In this document: positions 33,613 through 42,338 of the stretch, in pieces | Layout: each line of letters starts with the position of its first letter | Numbering within the stretch: the stretch's first letter is position 1 | Origin: Alexandriicola marinus | GTDB lineage: Bacteria > Pseudomonadota > Alphaproteobacteria > Rhodobacterales > Rhodobacteraceae | Reading direction: 5' to 3' | Length of the DNA stretch: 64,000 nt | NCBI RefSeq assembly: GCF_004000435.1 | Contig: NZ_RBVZ01000002.1 | Span: 434,001-498,000, forward strand | Position numbers and translations under genes: made by a program | The notes under the pieces: generated by a model | What the model was told of the DNA's origin: nothing | What the model saw: only the letters and a program-made list of their open reading frames with translations | Databases searched by the model: none

Positions 33613-34133
33613 CCGAGATGCTGCACACCCGGCGCCTTGTCCTGCGGCGCCCGACCGGCGACGACTGGCCCGCTGCGCGCGACTTCTTCATGTCGGAGCG
33701 CGCCCGGGGCGTAGGCGGCCCCTTTGATCTGGGCCGCGCCTGGCGGAGTTTCGCGGCCGAAATCGGCCATTGGGATATTCTCGGCTATGGCATGTGGGCC
33801 GTGACCCTGCGCGGCGACGACAGGGCCGTGGGCCTGATCGGCCCTTGGTGCCCCGCCGACTGGCCCGAAACCGAAATCGGCTGGCTGATCTTCGATCCCG
33901 GCATCGAGGGCACCGGCATTGCGACCGAGGCGGCGCGTGCCGCCATCGATCACGCGTGGCGCGCGCTGAAGTGGGACACCGTCGTCAGCTATATCGCACC
34001 GGGCAACACCCGCTCGATCCGGCTGGCCGAAAAGCTGGGCGCTGCGGTCGATCCCGATGCGCCCCAGCCAAAGCCCCAAGAGCCCTGCCTGGTCTACCGG
34101 CACCCGAGACCGGAACCGGAGGTACTCGAATGA
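33609..34133 (+). CDS. GNAT acetyltransferase, array member 4
   Basis: A 174-aa RimJ/RimL-type protein: MTEMLHTRRLVLRRPTGDDW, acetyl-CoA loop EGTGIATEAARAA near residue 100, and APGNTRSIRLAEKLGAAVDP. It is coupled to members 3 and 5 by ATGA overlaps. The C-terminus (PCLVYRHPRPEPEVLE) keeps the V-Y/W-RHP ending shared by most of the array. Confidence 0.9.
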   Translation: MTEMLHTRRLVLRRPTGDDWPAARDFFMSERARGVGGPFDLGRAWRSFAAEIGHWDILGYGMWAVTLRGDDRAVGLIGPWCPADWPETEIGWLIFDPGIEGTGIATEAARAAIDHAWRALKWDTVVSYIAPGNTRSIRLAEKLGAAVDPDAPQPKPQEPCLVYRHPRPEPEVLE

Positions 34134-34648
34134 TCGACATCCCCGTGATCGAAACGGCGCGGCTGCGGCTGCGCGCCCCCGAGGCCCGCGATTTCGAGGC
34201 CTATGCCGCGTTCCGTGCCTCTGATCGCGCCCGGCTTCTGGGTGGCCCCTATACGCGGGGTCAGGCCTTCGATCAGATCTGCTCGATCATCGGGCATTGG
34301 CATATGCGCGGCTTCGGCCGCTGGATGGTGGCCGACCGGGTCACCGATGCACCGCTTGGGATCGTGGGGCTTTTCTACCCCGAGGATTGGCCCGAGCCCG
34401 AAATCGCATGGTCCGTCTTCGAAGATGCGGAAGGCCAGGGCATCGCCGAAGAGGCCGCGCGCGCCGCACGCGCCCACGCCTATGACACTCTTGGCTGGAC
34501 CACGGCGATCAGCCTGATCGATCCGGCCAATACCCGTTCGGTCGCGCTGGCCCAGCGTTTGGGCTGCAAGGATGGCGAAACCTTTGAACATGCAGCCTTG
34601 GGCACATTGCATATCTGGCGTCATCCCTCCCCCGAGGCCCTGTCATGA
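34130..34648 (+). CDS. GNAT acetyltransferase, array member 5
   Basis: A 172-aa RimJ/RimL-type protein beginning MIDIPVIETARLRLRAPEAR. The loop is EGQGIAEEAARAA near residue 105 and the C-terminal helix IDPANTRSVALAQRLGCKDG. ATG 34130 overlaps the stop of member 4; the frame is open for another 360 bp upstream, but that part is antisense-like noise within member 4. It ends LHIWRHPSPEALS. Confidence 0.9.
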   Translation: MIDIPVIETARLRLRAPEARDFEAYAAFRASDRARLLGGPYTRGQAFDQICSIIGHWHMRGFGRWMVADRVTDAPLGIVGLFYPEDWPEPEIAWSVFEDAEGQGIAEEAARAARAHAYDTLGWTTAISLIDPANTRSVALAQRLGCKDGETFEHAALGTLHIWRHPSPEALS

Positions 34649-35226
34649 CCGCGCCGTGGCTTTGTACCCCGACGGCCACTGCGCCGGCAATGCGCAGGCG
34701 GGCCATCCTCGCCGCGATTCCCCGGATCGTGACGGAGCGGCTGATCCTCCGCGCCCCCCGCGCCGAGGACTGGGCCGTGCTGGAGCCGATCTGGACCACC
34801 GACCGCGCCCGTCATATCGGCGGACCGATGGAGGCCGAGGACGGCTGGCTCGATTTCAACCAGATGATTGCAAGCTGGCTCCTGCGTGGCTTTGGCCCCC
34901 TGACCGTGACGCTGAAGGACACCGCCGAGGTGATCGGCATCGTGAGCCTCGATCACGAATGGGGCGATCCGGCGCCGGAGCTGGGCTGGCTTCTGATCGA
35001 GGCGGCCGAAGGCCACGGCTATGCCACCGAGGCCTCGCGCGCGCTTGCCGATTGGGCGGCTGCCGAACTTGGCCCCGACGGGGTCGAGATCTATCTCGAC
35101 CGATCGCATGACAAATCCGTCCGTGTCGCGCACGCCATCGGCGCCGTGGAAAGCGGCGGCCACCCGCTGGACCCTGACCGCGTCGCGGTCTATCGCCTGA
35201 CCCCCGACATGGGAGCCATGACATGA
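34645..35226 (+). CDS. GNAT acetyltransferase, array member 6
   Basis: A 193-aa RimJ/RimL-type protein, the longest of the array because of about 25 extra N-terminal residues before IPRIVTERLILRAPRAEDW. The acetyl-CoA loop is EGHGYATEASRALAD near residue 125. Its C-terminal part departs from the usual N-x-R/S pattern (LDRSHDKSVRVAHAIGAVES). It overlaps member 5 and the chorismate mutase gene by ATGA. Confidence 0.88.
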   Translation: MTAPWLCTPTATAPAMRRRAILAAIPRIVTERLILRAPRAEDWAVLEPIWTTDRARHIGGPMEAEDGWLDFNQMIASWLLRGFGPLTVTLKDTAEVIGIVSLDHEWGDPAPELGWLLIEAAEGHGYATEASRALADWAAAELGPDGVEIYLDRSHDKSVRVAHAIGAVESGGHPLDPDRVAVYRLTPDMGAMT

Positions 35227-35519
35227 CCGACCCTGCCATCCGCGCCGCCGAACTCCTCAAGGAACATCGCGAGTCGATCGACCGGCTCGACGCGATCCTT
35301 GTGTTCACACTGGCCGAGCGTTTCAAACACACTCAGGCCGTGGGCCAGCTCAAGGCGAAGCATCGCCTGCCGCCCTCGGATCCTGCCCGCGAGGATCGTC
35401 AGATCGCGCGGCTCACCGATCTTGCGAACCAGGCCGACCTCGACCCGGAATTCGCCAAGAAATTCCTGGCCTTCATCATCCAGGAAGTCATCAAGCACCA
35501 CGAACAACACCAATCTTGA
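35223..35519 (+). CDS. Chorismate mutase (AroQ type)
   Basis: A 98-aa all-helical chorismate mutase converting chorismate to prephenate in Phe/Tyr synthesis. The pattern [19 protein letters not shown]...[11 protein letters not shown]...[11 protein letters not shown] is typical of AroQ, with the substrate-binding Arg (residue 17) and Lys (about 41 and 43) present. It overlaps the last acetyltransferase by ATGA and is followed by rpsP, a location conserved in Rhodobacterales. Confidence 0.92.
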   Translation: MTDPAIRAAELLKEHRESIDRLDAILVFTLAERFKHTQAVGQLKAKHRLPPSDPAREDRQIARLTDLANQADLDPEFAKKFLAFIIQEVIKHHEQHQS

Positions 35520-35562
35520 GGGGGTCCGCCCCCCGACCTGCCATTCAAAGGAGATCAACCAA

Positions 35563-35937
35563 ATGGCTATGAAAATCCGGCTCGCCCGCGGCGGTTCCAA
35601 GAAGCGCCCCCATTACGCCATCGTCGCCGCCGATTCGCGCATGCCGCGCGACGGCCGCTTCATCGAGAAGCTGGGCACCTACAACCCGCTTCTGCCCAAG
35701 GACAGCGAAGACCGCGTCAAGATGGATATCGACAAGGTCAAGGCATGGCTCGACAAGGGCGCACAGCCCACCGACCGCGTCAGCCGTTTCCTCGAGGCCG
35801 CCGGCGTGATCGAGAAGAAGGAACGCGCCAACCTCAAGAAGGGCACGCCCGGCAAGGCCGCCCAGGAACGCGCCGAGAAAAAGGCCGCGCGCGATGCGGC
35901 CCCCGCCGAGGCCGCTGCCGAAGAAACCGCAGAATAA
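35563..35937 (+). CDS. rpsP: 30S ribosomal protein S16
   Basis: A 124-aa S16. The core [31 protein letters not shown] and [10 protein letters not shown]-like region at about 60-75 are conserved, and an Ala/Glu/Lys-rich C-terminal extension (about 40 residues) is usual in alphaproteobacteria. AAAGGAG lies 11 nt before ATG. It heads rpsP-rimM-(sulfotransferase)-trmD. A short GGGGG/CCCCC hairpin lies between chorismate mutase and this gene. Confidence 0.96.
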   Translation: MAMKIRLARGGSKKRPHYAIVAADSRMPRDGRFIEKLGTYNPLLPKDSEDRVKMDIDKVKAWLDKGAQPTDRVSRFLEAAGVIEKKERANLKKGTPGKAAQERAEKKAARDAAPAEAAAEETAE

Positions 35938-35997
35938 TCCGGTATTCCGATACGGGCGGCCTCCGGGTCGCCCGCATCCCCCTGCAGGGTCTGGCTC

Positions 35998-36504
35998 ATG
36001 ACGGATGAACGTATCGTCGTCGGCGTGATCGCAGGCGCCTTTGGCGTTCGCGGTGACGTGCGGCTGAAGTCCTTTTGCGCGACACCCGAGGACATCTCGG
36101 CTTATGTGCCCCTCTGGACAAGCGATGGCCGCGTTTTCCCCGCGATCACCATCTCGGGGCAGACCAAGGGCGCCCTGATCGCCCGGGTCGACGGCATCTC
36201 GACAAAGGAAGAGGCCGATGCCCTCAAGGGGGCGGAGCTTCTGGCGGATCGGGATCGCCTCCCGTCGCTTCCCGATGACGAATACTACCATGCCGACCTG
36301 ATCGGCCTGCCGGTTCACGACAGCGGCGGCACGCTTCTGGGCCATGTCCGGGCCGTGCAGAACCACGGCGCTTCGGACCTGCTGGAAATCCACGCGCCGG
36401 GGCAACGAACGACCGTCTTGCTGCCCTTCACGCGCGAGGCGGTTCCCACCGTCGATCTGGCCGCGGGCCGGATCGTGGCCGATCCGCCAGAGGGTCTGTT
36501 CTAA
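35998..36504 (+). CDS. rimM: 16S rRNA processing protein RimM
   Basis: A 168-aa 30S maturation factor that binds S19 and assists 16S 3'-domain folding. The N-terminal RimM domain has [21 protein letters not shown], and the C-terminal PRC-barrel has [14 protein letters not shown] and [13 protein letters not shown]. Length is normal. It follows rpsP by 60 bp. The usual next gene, trmD, is displaced by an inserted sulfotransferase-like gene. Confidence 0.95.
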   Translation: MTDERIVVGVIAGAFGVRGDVRLKSFCATPEDISAYVPLWTSDGRVFPAITISGQTKGALIARVDGISTKEEADALKGAELLADRDRLPSLPDDEYYHADLIGLPVHDSGGTLLGHVRAVQNHGASDLLEIHAPGQRTTVLLPFTREAVPTVDLAAGRIVADPPEGLF

Positions 36505-36564
36505 TCGGTGGACATCGGCACAACCTGCCCTTGAAAAACCGGCCCGCGACTCCAGTCTAGGTTC

Positions 36565-37380
36565 ATGGGCAGGCGCATCGTCATTCACCCGGGCTTTCAC
36601 AAGACCGGAACATCCTCGATCCAGCAGTTCCTGTGGATCAACCGGGACAAGCTGTCGGACAGGCTTGCCATCCTTCAATTGCGGCACCTCAAGGAGCCTG
36701 CACGAATGTGCATGAGCTTTTCGCGCAAGCAGAACCCGCTTCTGCTGTCCGATCTGGTCGAGGAACTCGACAAGGTGCTGGCCGCTCAGGGCATCACACC
36801 CGACGATCCACGAGACATTCTTGTCAGCTGCGAGGCCCTTTCGGGCCATTGCCCCGGCTGGCCCGGCGTCATCGACTATTCCACCGCCCCCTTCACCGCG
36901 ACGGTCCTTGCGGGCTATTTCGAGGAACGGTTCGAGGGGGCGGAGGTGATGGTTCTCTATACCACCCGCGATCCGGACGATTGGCTCTGGAGCGCGTGGC
37001 GCCATCATCTTGTCGGTCAGAAACTGACCGAGGATTTCGACGATTGGGCCCGGCGGCTTCGTTCGGCGGCGGATTTCGCGAAGATCATCACCGACGTGGC
37101 CGGCGCGATCGTCCCGGCGCAGGTCTTTTCCCTGCCGCTCGCGGATTCGACCCGGCACGAAAAGGGGCCGGGCGGCTCCCTGCTGGAGCTTTTCGATCTT
37201 CCCGATCAACTGCGCCAATCCCTGGAACCGGTCGGCCATGCCAATCGCGGCCCCGACGAGACGCTTTCGCGCGAATTGCTGTGGCTCAACCGCTCCAACC
37301 TCGGGGAACACAAGCTGCGCAAGCACAAGGCCCGTCTTCTGGAAGAGGCCGGCGTCGTGGGATGGGTCAAACCCGGCTGA
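36565..37380 (+). CDS. Sulfotransferase-like protein inserted between rimM and trmD
   Basis: A 271-aa protein whose N-terminus IVIHPGFHKTGTSSIQQFL (about residues 4-22) is the PAPS-binding loop of bacterial sulfotransferases. VMVLYTTRDPDDWLWSAWRH (about 132-151) matches the 3'-phosphate-binding segment, with TRDP in place of SRNP. The rest is variable, as in this family. It stands between rimM and trmD on the same strand, where most alphaproteobacteria have nothing, so it is probably a later insertion carried on the operon transcript. The substrate is unknown. Confidence 0.8.
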   Translation: MGRRIVIHPGFHKTGTSSIQQFLWINRDKLSDRLAILQLRHLKEPARMCMSFSRKQNPLLLSDLVEELDKVLAAQGITPDDPRDILVSCEALSGHCPGWPGVIDYSTAPFTATVLAGYFEERFEGAEVMVLYTTRDPDDWLWSAWRHHLVGQKLTEDFDDWARRLRSAADFAKIITDVAGAIVPAQVFSLPLADSTRHEKGPGGSLLELFDLPDQLRQSLEPVGHANRGPDETLSRELLWLNRSNLGEHKLRKHKARLLEEAGVVGWVKPG

Positions 37381-37444
37381 GCGGCGCGCTTGGCACGGAC
37401 CGGCAGACGCTTGCACTGTCCGCCGCTTCACCTATGACGGGGAC

Positions 37445-38266
37445 ATGAGCGATTCCGATCCATCAAAGCCCGCCCGTTCCATCGGGCGCAAATCCATCCG
37501 GCCCACGCTGGTGCCCCGTGACCTGATGTCGGAGGATCCCGAACTGGCCAAGGCATGGTCGGTGCAGGTGATCACGCTTTTTCCCGATGCCTTTCCGGGT
37601 GTTCTGGGGCAAAGCCTGACCGGCAAGGCGCTCAAGGACGGGGTCTGGCAGCTTCGCCCTATCGACCTGCGGCTCTACGGCGAGGGGAAACATCGCAACG
37701 TCGATGACACGCCCGCCGGCGGCGGCGCAGGCATGGTCCTGCGGGCCGACGTGGTAGGGCGGGCCCTTGCCGATGCGCGGGCGGCCGCCCGGGGCCGGAC
37801 GCCGATGATCTATCTCTCCCCCCGCGGCAAGCCGTTCGATCAGGCGATGGCCCGCAACCTTGCACGGACCGACGGGGTGATCCTTCTGTGCGGCCGGTTC
37901 GAAGGGGTCGATCAAAGGGTCCTAGATCATTTCGGGATCGAGGAGGTTTCGATCGGGGATTTCGTCCTGACCGGCGGCGAGATCGCGGCACAGGCCATGA
38001 TCGACGCCACGGTGCGGCTCTTGCCCGGGGTTCTGGGCAATGCGGCTTCGGTCGAAGAGGAAAGCCACTCGAACGGCCTGCTGGAGCATCCGCAATATAC
38101 CCGCCCCGCTGAATGGATGGGCCAAGAGATCCCGCCCGTCCTCATGTCGGGCAATCACGGCGAGATCGCCAAATGGCGTCGCGCCCAGAGCGAGGCCCTG
38201 ACCCGCGCGCGCCGCCCCGACATGTGGGTGCGCCACGAGGCCGAGGCAAAGCCTGCGAGGAAGTGA
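37445..38266 (+). CDS. trmD: tRNA (guanine-N1)-methyltransferase TrmD
   Basis: A 273-aa SPOUT enzyme that makes m1G37 in tRNA and prevents frameshifting. The trefoil-knot region LLCGRFEGVDQRVLDHFGIEEVSIGDFVLTGGE lies at about residues 141-173 and is intact, as is GGGAGMVLR. About 38 residues precede the normal TrmD start (AWSVQVITLFPDAFPG); an internal ATG at 37526 (MSEDPELAKAW) would remove most of this extension. GGGGAC before 37445 is a weak ribosome site. It is convergent with the FAD oxidoreductase, 4 bp apart. Confidence 0.94.
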   Translation: MSDSDPSKPARSIGRKSIRPTLVPRDLMSEDPELAKAWSVQVITLFPDAFPGVLGQSLTGKALKDGVWQLRPIDLRLYGEGKHRNVDDTPAGGGAGMVLRADVVGRALADARAAARGRTPMIYLSPRGKPFDQAMARNLARTDGVILLCGRFEGVDQRVLDHFGIEEVSIGDFVLTGGEIAAQAMIDATVRLLPGVLGNAASVEEESHSNGLLEHPQYTRPAEWMGQEIPPVLMSGNHGEIAKWRRAQSEALTRARRPDMWVRHEAEAKPARK

Positions 38267-38270
38267 CGGG

Positions 38271-39566
38271 CTAGGCCGGGGTCAGCGCCCTTCCACCGAT
38301 CCCCCGCACCCCCTGACGGACGAGTTCTTCGACGACGCGCGCGCGGTCGACCGCCTGAACGGTGCAGCCGTCACGGATCGCAAAGGCCGCGGCAACGCCC
38401 GCTGCCTGCCCCATCGCCATGCATTGCGGCATTCCCCGGACCGAGGCAAAGGCCGTCGGATCGGCCGACAGGATTCGGCCCGCGAACATCAGGTTCTCGA
38501 TCGTCTCGGGGATCAGGGCCCGCAGCGGGATCGTGTAATAGCCGCCTTCCTCGATCATCGCATCATGGGTCATCTCGGACCCGGCCCGCATCACGTCATC
38601 GATCGGATTGTCGCAGGCGACGATTCCGTCGGAGAACTTGCGCCCGCGTGCAAGGTCGGCCCCGCTGACCCGGATCATCCCCTGCAGCTTGCGGGTCTCG
38701 CGCACACCGACGGTCGGGCCGAGGCTGGCCATCCGCGCCTCCTCGAAGCCCGGAACATCGGCGCGCAGAAATTCGGCCAGCTGAAGACATCTGCGCCGTC
38801 CTTCCTGCGTGGCGGCGGAAATCTGGTCGGGCCGCGTCCCGTCGACCCCGCGCACCACGACCGAGTTGCAGAACACCGTGTCGCGATGGAACCCGCGCAT
38901 CAGGTAGAGCTGGTGCAAATCCTCATGCAGCCTGCCCTCAGAGATGCCTTTCGCGGCAAAGCGCCGGAAATAGGGATCGGGCTCGGCAAAGACGCGATCC
39001 CAATCGGCGCCCAGCATGTGGAATGACAGGGTCACCGCCATCATGTTGCCCTTGCCGTCACCCAGTTCGAACGGCACTCCGGATTTGGCCGAGATATCGC
39101 CATCGCCCGACGCGTCGATGACCATGCCGGCCGCCATGTCGTGGACCCCGCCCCTGTCGGCATAGCGGATCGCGCCGATCCGGTCGCCGTTCATCACCGG
39201 TTCGATCGCCGTTGCCCCGAGGTGGACATGCACCCCGGCCTCTTCGAGCATCTCGAACATCGTGATCGTCGCGATGTCATGATCGTACTGAATCTCCGGT
39301 CCGAAATTCGCTAGCGTGCAGGGCCGCGCCTCGGCCGCCGGAGGCTGCATGGCGAAAAGCCGATTCGACAGGTCTTCCATCAACCCGCCGACGATCGTGC
39401 CCATCGGATAGGCCGCGCCCCACGGCATCCCGGGGCAGAAAGCCATGACACCACCGACCTTCGGCCCGGCCTCCAGCAGATGAACATCGAGCCCGGCGCG
39501 ACCGGCCGCGACCGCCGCCCCGAACCCCGCCGTTCCCCCTCCGACGACAACGACATCTGCTTTCAT
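38271..39566 (-). CDS. FAD-dependent oxidoreductase (FAD_oxidored family)
   Basis: A 431-aa flavoprotein. The N-terminal Rossmann motif is [22 protein letters not shown] (about residues 4-25), an internal [15 protein letters not shown] lies near 175, and a C-terminal FAD-contact region includes [20 protein letters not shown]. Proteins of this group oxidise diverse small molecules; the substrate is unknown. GAGGAGG lies 6 nt before ATG 39566; an earlier ATG at 39584 lacks such a site. It lies opposite to the ribosomal operon genes and separates trmD from rplS. Confidence 0.9.
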   Translation of the reverse strand: MKADVVVVGGGTAGFGAAVAAGRAGLDVHLLEAGPKVGGVMAFCPGMPWGAAYPMGTIVGGLMEDLSNRLFAMQPPAAEARPCTLANFGPEIQYDHDIATITMFEMLEEAGVHVHLGATAIEPVMNGDRIGAIRYADRGGVHDMAAGMVIDASGDGDISAKSGVPFELGDGKGNMMAVTLSFHMLGADWDRVFAEPDPYFRRFAAKGISEGRLHEDLHQLYLMRGFHRDTVFCNSVVVRGVDGTRPDQISAATQEGRRRCLQLAEFLRADVPGFEEARMASLGPTVGVRETRKLQGMIRVSGADLARGRKFSDGIVACDNPIDDVMRAGSEMTHDAMIEEGGYYTIPLRALIPETIENLMFAGRILSADPTAFASVRGMPQCMAMGQAAGVAAAFAIRDGCTVQAVDRARVVEELVRQGVRGIGGRALTPA

Positions 39567-39817
39567 CGGCCCCTCCTCATGCAAGCCAGACTTGGGTGAC
39601 GCAGGATTAGGCCTGCGTCAATCGGATCGGCACGGATTCCGCCTTGATCGAAAGGGGCGCCCGGCCTATACGGCTCCATCTTCGATGGCCGGGGCGACTC
39701 GGCCGTCGGGTGTTGTGCGGGTTGGACTCGTACCAATAGCAAACAAGAGCGGTCCGGGCCTGAACCCGGATCAGACATCATCCGCGGGCAAACCGCGACG
39801 TAAAAGGAGTGGATCAG
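39567..39817 (+). other. 251-bp gap with leader of rplS
   Basis: No ORF with coding character. It must hold the oxidoreductase promoter on the minus strand and the rplS leader on the plus strand. Near rplS there is a hairpin-forming stretch (GGTCCGGGCCTGAACCCGGATC, split as arms TCCGGG and CCCGGA around 39753-39770). This could be an r-protein leader, but I see no recognisable L19-binding structure. Confidence 0.3.
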
Positions 39818-40210
39818 ATGAATCTGATCGAACAGCTGGAGGCGGAACAGATCGCCTCCCTCGGGAAGACACTTCCCGATTTCAAGGCCGGCGATACCAT
39901 TCGCGTCGGCTACAAGGTGACCGAAGGGACGCGCACCCGGGTCCAGAACTACGAAGGCGTCTGCATCAGCCGCAAGAACGGCGAGGGCATTGCCGGTTCG
40001 TTCACCGTGCGCAAGATTTCCTTCGGCGAAGGCGTGGAGCGTGTGTTCCCGCTTTACTCCACCAACATCGAATACATCGAAGTGGTCCGCCGTGGCCGGG
40101 TCCGCCGGGCCAAGCTGTATTACCTGCGCTCGCGCCGCGGCAAGTCGGCCCGGATCGCGGAAGTTTCGAACTACAAGCCCAAGGCCGACAAGGCCGGGGC
40201 CGAAGCCTGA
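39818..40210 (+). CDS. rplS: 50S ribosomal protein L19
   Basis: A 130-aa L19 located at the subunit interface. [46 protein letters not shown] and [15 protein letters not shown] are conserved; the short C-terminal extension is Ala/Lys-rich. ATG 39818 is preceded by AAAAGGAG at good distance; an in-frame ATG at 39809 overlaps that site and is less likely. It is followed 11 bp later by rpmE. Confidence 0.96.
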   Translation: MNLIEQLEAEQIASLGKTLPDFKAGDTIRVGYKVTEGTRTRVQNYEGVCISRKNGEGIAGSFTVRKISFGEGVERVFPLYSTNIEYIEVVRRGRVRRAKLYYLRSRRGKSARIAEVSNYKPKADKAGAEA

Positions 40211-40221
40211 GGAGAGACGAG

Positions 40222-40443
40222 ATGAAAGACGGCATCCATCCCGATTACCACATCATCGACGTCAAAATGACCGATGGCACCGTGGTTCAGATGAAATCCA
40301 CCTGGGGCTCGGAAGGCGACACCATGTCTCTCGAGATCGATCCCAGCTCGCACCCGGCCTGGACGGGTGGCGGCACCCGCCTGATGGACACCGGCGGCCG
40401 CGTGTCGAAGTTCAAGAACAAGTATGCGGGCCTGACCCTCTGA
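40222..40443 (+). CDS. rpmE: 50S ribosomal protein L31, zinc-free type
   Basis: A 73-aa L31 ([40 protein letters not shown]). It contains no cysteine, so the CxxC zinc site of E. coli L31 is missing; the same zinc-free form with this TWGSEGD/HPAWTG pattern is usual in alphaproteobacteria. GGAGAG lies 8 nt before ATG. It is last of the rplS-rpmE pair and followed by a strong terminator. Confidence 0.95.
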   Translation: MKDGIHPDYHIIDVKMTDGTVVQMKSTWGSEGDTMSLEIDPSSHPAWTGGGTRLMDTGGRVSKFKNKYAGLTL

Positions 40444-40464
40444 TCCGCATTGCAAACGTCTCGG

Positions 40465-40493
40465 AAGGGCCGCCCGCTTGGGCGGCCTTTTTC
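40465..40493 (+). terminator. Rho-independent terminator after rpmE
   Basis: GGCCGCCC and GGGCGGCC form an 8-bp stem (one bulge if extended) followed by TTTTT, 22 nt after the rpmE stop codon. Confidence 0.85.
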
Positions 40494-40510
40494 GTTGGGC
40501 ATCTGGATGA

Positions 40511-40621
40511 TGGGCCAGCGGCATCTCTGACCAGGTGCTGCCGAAAACCGCGATCGACCGCCCGCCGGAGGCCTTGGTCAAACCGGACGGGACGGTTCAG
40601 ATCGTGATGCCGGCCAGCTGA
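40511..40621 (+). other. Open stretch before accA, possible gene remnant
   Basis: Part of the 277-bp gap between rpmE and accA. After a TGA at about 40508 the frame reads WASGISDQVLPKTAIDRPPE, then ends IVMPAS before TGA at 40621. It looks like protein sequence (PPEALVKPDGTVQIV) but has no convincing start codon, so it may be a decayed C-terminus. The rest of the gap shows nothing else. Confidence 0.25.
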
Positions 40622-40720
40622 CCACAAACGTGGATAGCTGCCGCCGACAGGTCAGCGCGGCGTTGCAACTTACCCGCTTGGCATCCTATATCAGCCCGAA
40701 CCCGGACCATGTGAGGCGCC

Positions 40721-41683
40721 ATGACAAATTACCTCGAATTCGAGAAAGCCCTTGCCGAAATCGAAGGCAAGGCCGAGGAACTTCGTGCCATGGCCCGGTC
40801 GAGCGAGGACATGGATGTCGAGAAAGAGGCCAGCGCCCTCGACAAGAAGGCGGCCGATCTGCTCAAGACCCTCTATTCCGATCTCAGCGCATGGCGCAAA
40901 TGTCAGGTGGCGCGCCATCCTGACCGGCCCCATTGCCACGATTACATCGACGCGCTTTTCACGGAATTCACCCCGCTTGCGGGCGATCGCAACTTTGCCG
41001 ATGACCTGTCGGTCATGGGCGGGCTTGCGCGGCTGAACGATCAGCCGGTCATGGTCATCGGCCACGAAAAGGGCAACGACACCAAGAGCCGGATCGAACA
41101 TAACTTCGGCATGGCCCGCCCCGAAGGTTACCGCAAGGCGATCCGCCTGATGGATCTGGCCGACCGGTTCGGCATTCCCGTCGTGACGCTTGTCGATACG
41201 CCCGGCGCCTATCCCGGCAAGGGCGCGGAAGAGCGGGGCCAGTCCGAGGCCATCGCCCGGTCGACCGAGAAGTGCCTGTCACTGAGCGTGCCGCTGGTTA
41301 GCGTGGTGATCGGCGAAGGCGGATCGGGCGGCGCCGTGGCCTTCGCGACGGCCAACCGCGTGATCATGCTGGAACATTCGATCTATTCGGTGATCTCGCC
41401 CGAAGGCTGCGCCTCGATCCTGTGGAAGGATGCCGAAAAGATGCGCGAGGCGGCCGAGGCCCTGCGCCTGACGGCCCAGCACCTCAAGGAGCTGGGTATC
41501 TGCGACAAGGTCGTGATCGAGCCGCTGGGCGGCGCGCATCGCGACCCGCAGAAAGCCATCGACGATGTGGGCAAGGCGATCAGCGCGGCCCTTGGCGAAC
41601 TGAGCAATATGGATGCCAAGGCCCTGCGCGACAATCGCCGGCGGAAATACCTGGGCCTCGGCTCGAAGGGGCTTGCGGCCTGA
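40721..41683 (+). CDS. accA: Acetyl-CoA carboxylase carboxyltransferase subunit alpha
   Basis: A 320-aa subunit that, with AccD, transfers CO2 from biotin to acetyl-CoA to give malonyl-CoA for fatty acid synthesis. Typical segments are [18 protein letters not shown] at the N-terminus, [43 protein letters not shown] and [20 protein letters not shown], then the C-terminal [15 protein letters not shown]. Length matches the family (about 320). GAGG lies 6 nt before ATG. It is convergent with the PPOX flavoprotein gene. Confidence 0.96.
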   Translation: MTNYLEFEKALAEIEGKAEELRAMARSSEDMDVEKEASALDKKAADLLKTLYSDLSAWRKCQVARHPDRPHCHDYIDALFTEFTPLAGDRNFADDLSVMGGLARLNDQPVMVIGHEKGNDTKSRIEHNFGMARPEGYRKAIRLMDLADRFGIPVVTLVDTPGAYPGKGAEERGQSEAIARSTEKCLSLSVPLVSVVIGEGGSGGAVAFATANRVIMLEHSIYSVISPEGCASILWKDAEKMREAAEALRLTAQHLKELGICDKVVIEPLGGAHRDPQKAIDDVGKAISAALGELSNMDAKALRDNRRRKYLGLGSKGLAA

Positions 41684-41698
41684 TCGCAGTCGCCGCAG

Positions 41699-42298
41699 TC
41701 ACCACATCCGTTCGCGGGCCTGTTCGGGATAGGTCGCATCATAGGTTTCGGCATCGAAACCGGCATCCCGCTCCTTGAGGAACTGGCCCGCCGTGGGCAG
41801 GCCCGCGCTGTCATCGCGCGACCACAGGCCCGCGCGCATGATGGCCTTGGCACATTGGAAATAGACCTCGCCAATGGTGATCACGATCACCGTCTTGGGA
41901 TGCTTGCCATTCTGTTCGAAGCTTTGGGTGATCTCCGCATCCGCCGTCAGACGCGCAGTCCCGTTGACCCGCACGACAGTGCTTGATCCGGGGACCATCA
42001 GCATCAGGCTCACCCGCCCATCCCGGACGATGTTGCGCAGCGAATCGAGACGGTTGTTGCCCCGCCAATCCGGCATTTGCAGCGTCTGATCGTCGATGAT
42101 CCGAACAACAGGGCCGTCCTCGCCCCGGGGCGATCCGTCCGTCCCGTCCGGCCCGACGGTCGTCAGAACACAGAAGCGCGCCGCGTCGATCCAGTCGCGA
42201 TACAGCGGGTTGAGCCGATCAACGACCTTGGTGACCGCGCCGGAGGACGGAGCCCCGTAGATCGCGTCGAGTTCCGATACATCCATGATGCTGCGCAT
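41699..42298 (-). CDS. PPOX-class FMN-dependent flavoprotein
   Basis: A 199-aa pyridoxamine-phosphate-oxidase-like protein. ARFCVLTTVGPDGTDGSPRG near residues 40-60, the loop DWRGNNRLDSLRNIV near 95 and VYFQCAKAIMRAGLW near 155 are the hallmarks of the MSMEG_1061-like PPOX flavoprotein group, which binds FMN (or F420 in actinobacteria). The substrate is unknown. ATG at 42286 (MDVSELDA) is an alternative start. It lies between accA and plsC with no obvious functional link. Confidence 0.88.
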   Translation of the reverse strand: MRSIMDVSELDAIYGAPSSGAVTKVVDRLNPLYRDWIDAARFCVLTTVGPDGTDGSPRGEDGPVVRIIDDQTLQMPDWRGNNRLDSLRNIVRDGRVSLMLMVPGSSTVVRVNGTARLTADAEITQSFEQNGKHPKTVIVITIGEVYFQCAKAIMRAGLWSRDDSAGLPTAGQFLKERDAGFDAETYDATYPEQARERMW

Positions 42299-42338
42299 GA
42301 GTTCGCCTCTTGTTTGGGTCGCCGCACTGGCGACCGTC

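Noticed and set aside
33770-34129. N-terminal extension of acetyltransferase 5 by an open upstream frame
   Set aside because: It overlaps acetyltransferase 4 completely, reads as Arg-rich noise and has no start site; ATG 34130 gives the family N-terminus.
39730-39740. ACCAAT before rplS as a regulator half-site
   Set aside because: A single half-site without its partner; expected by chance.
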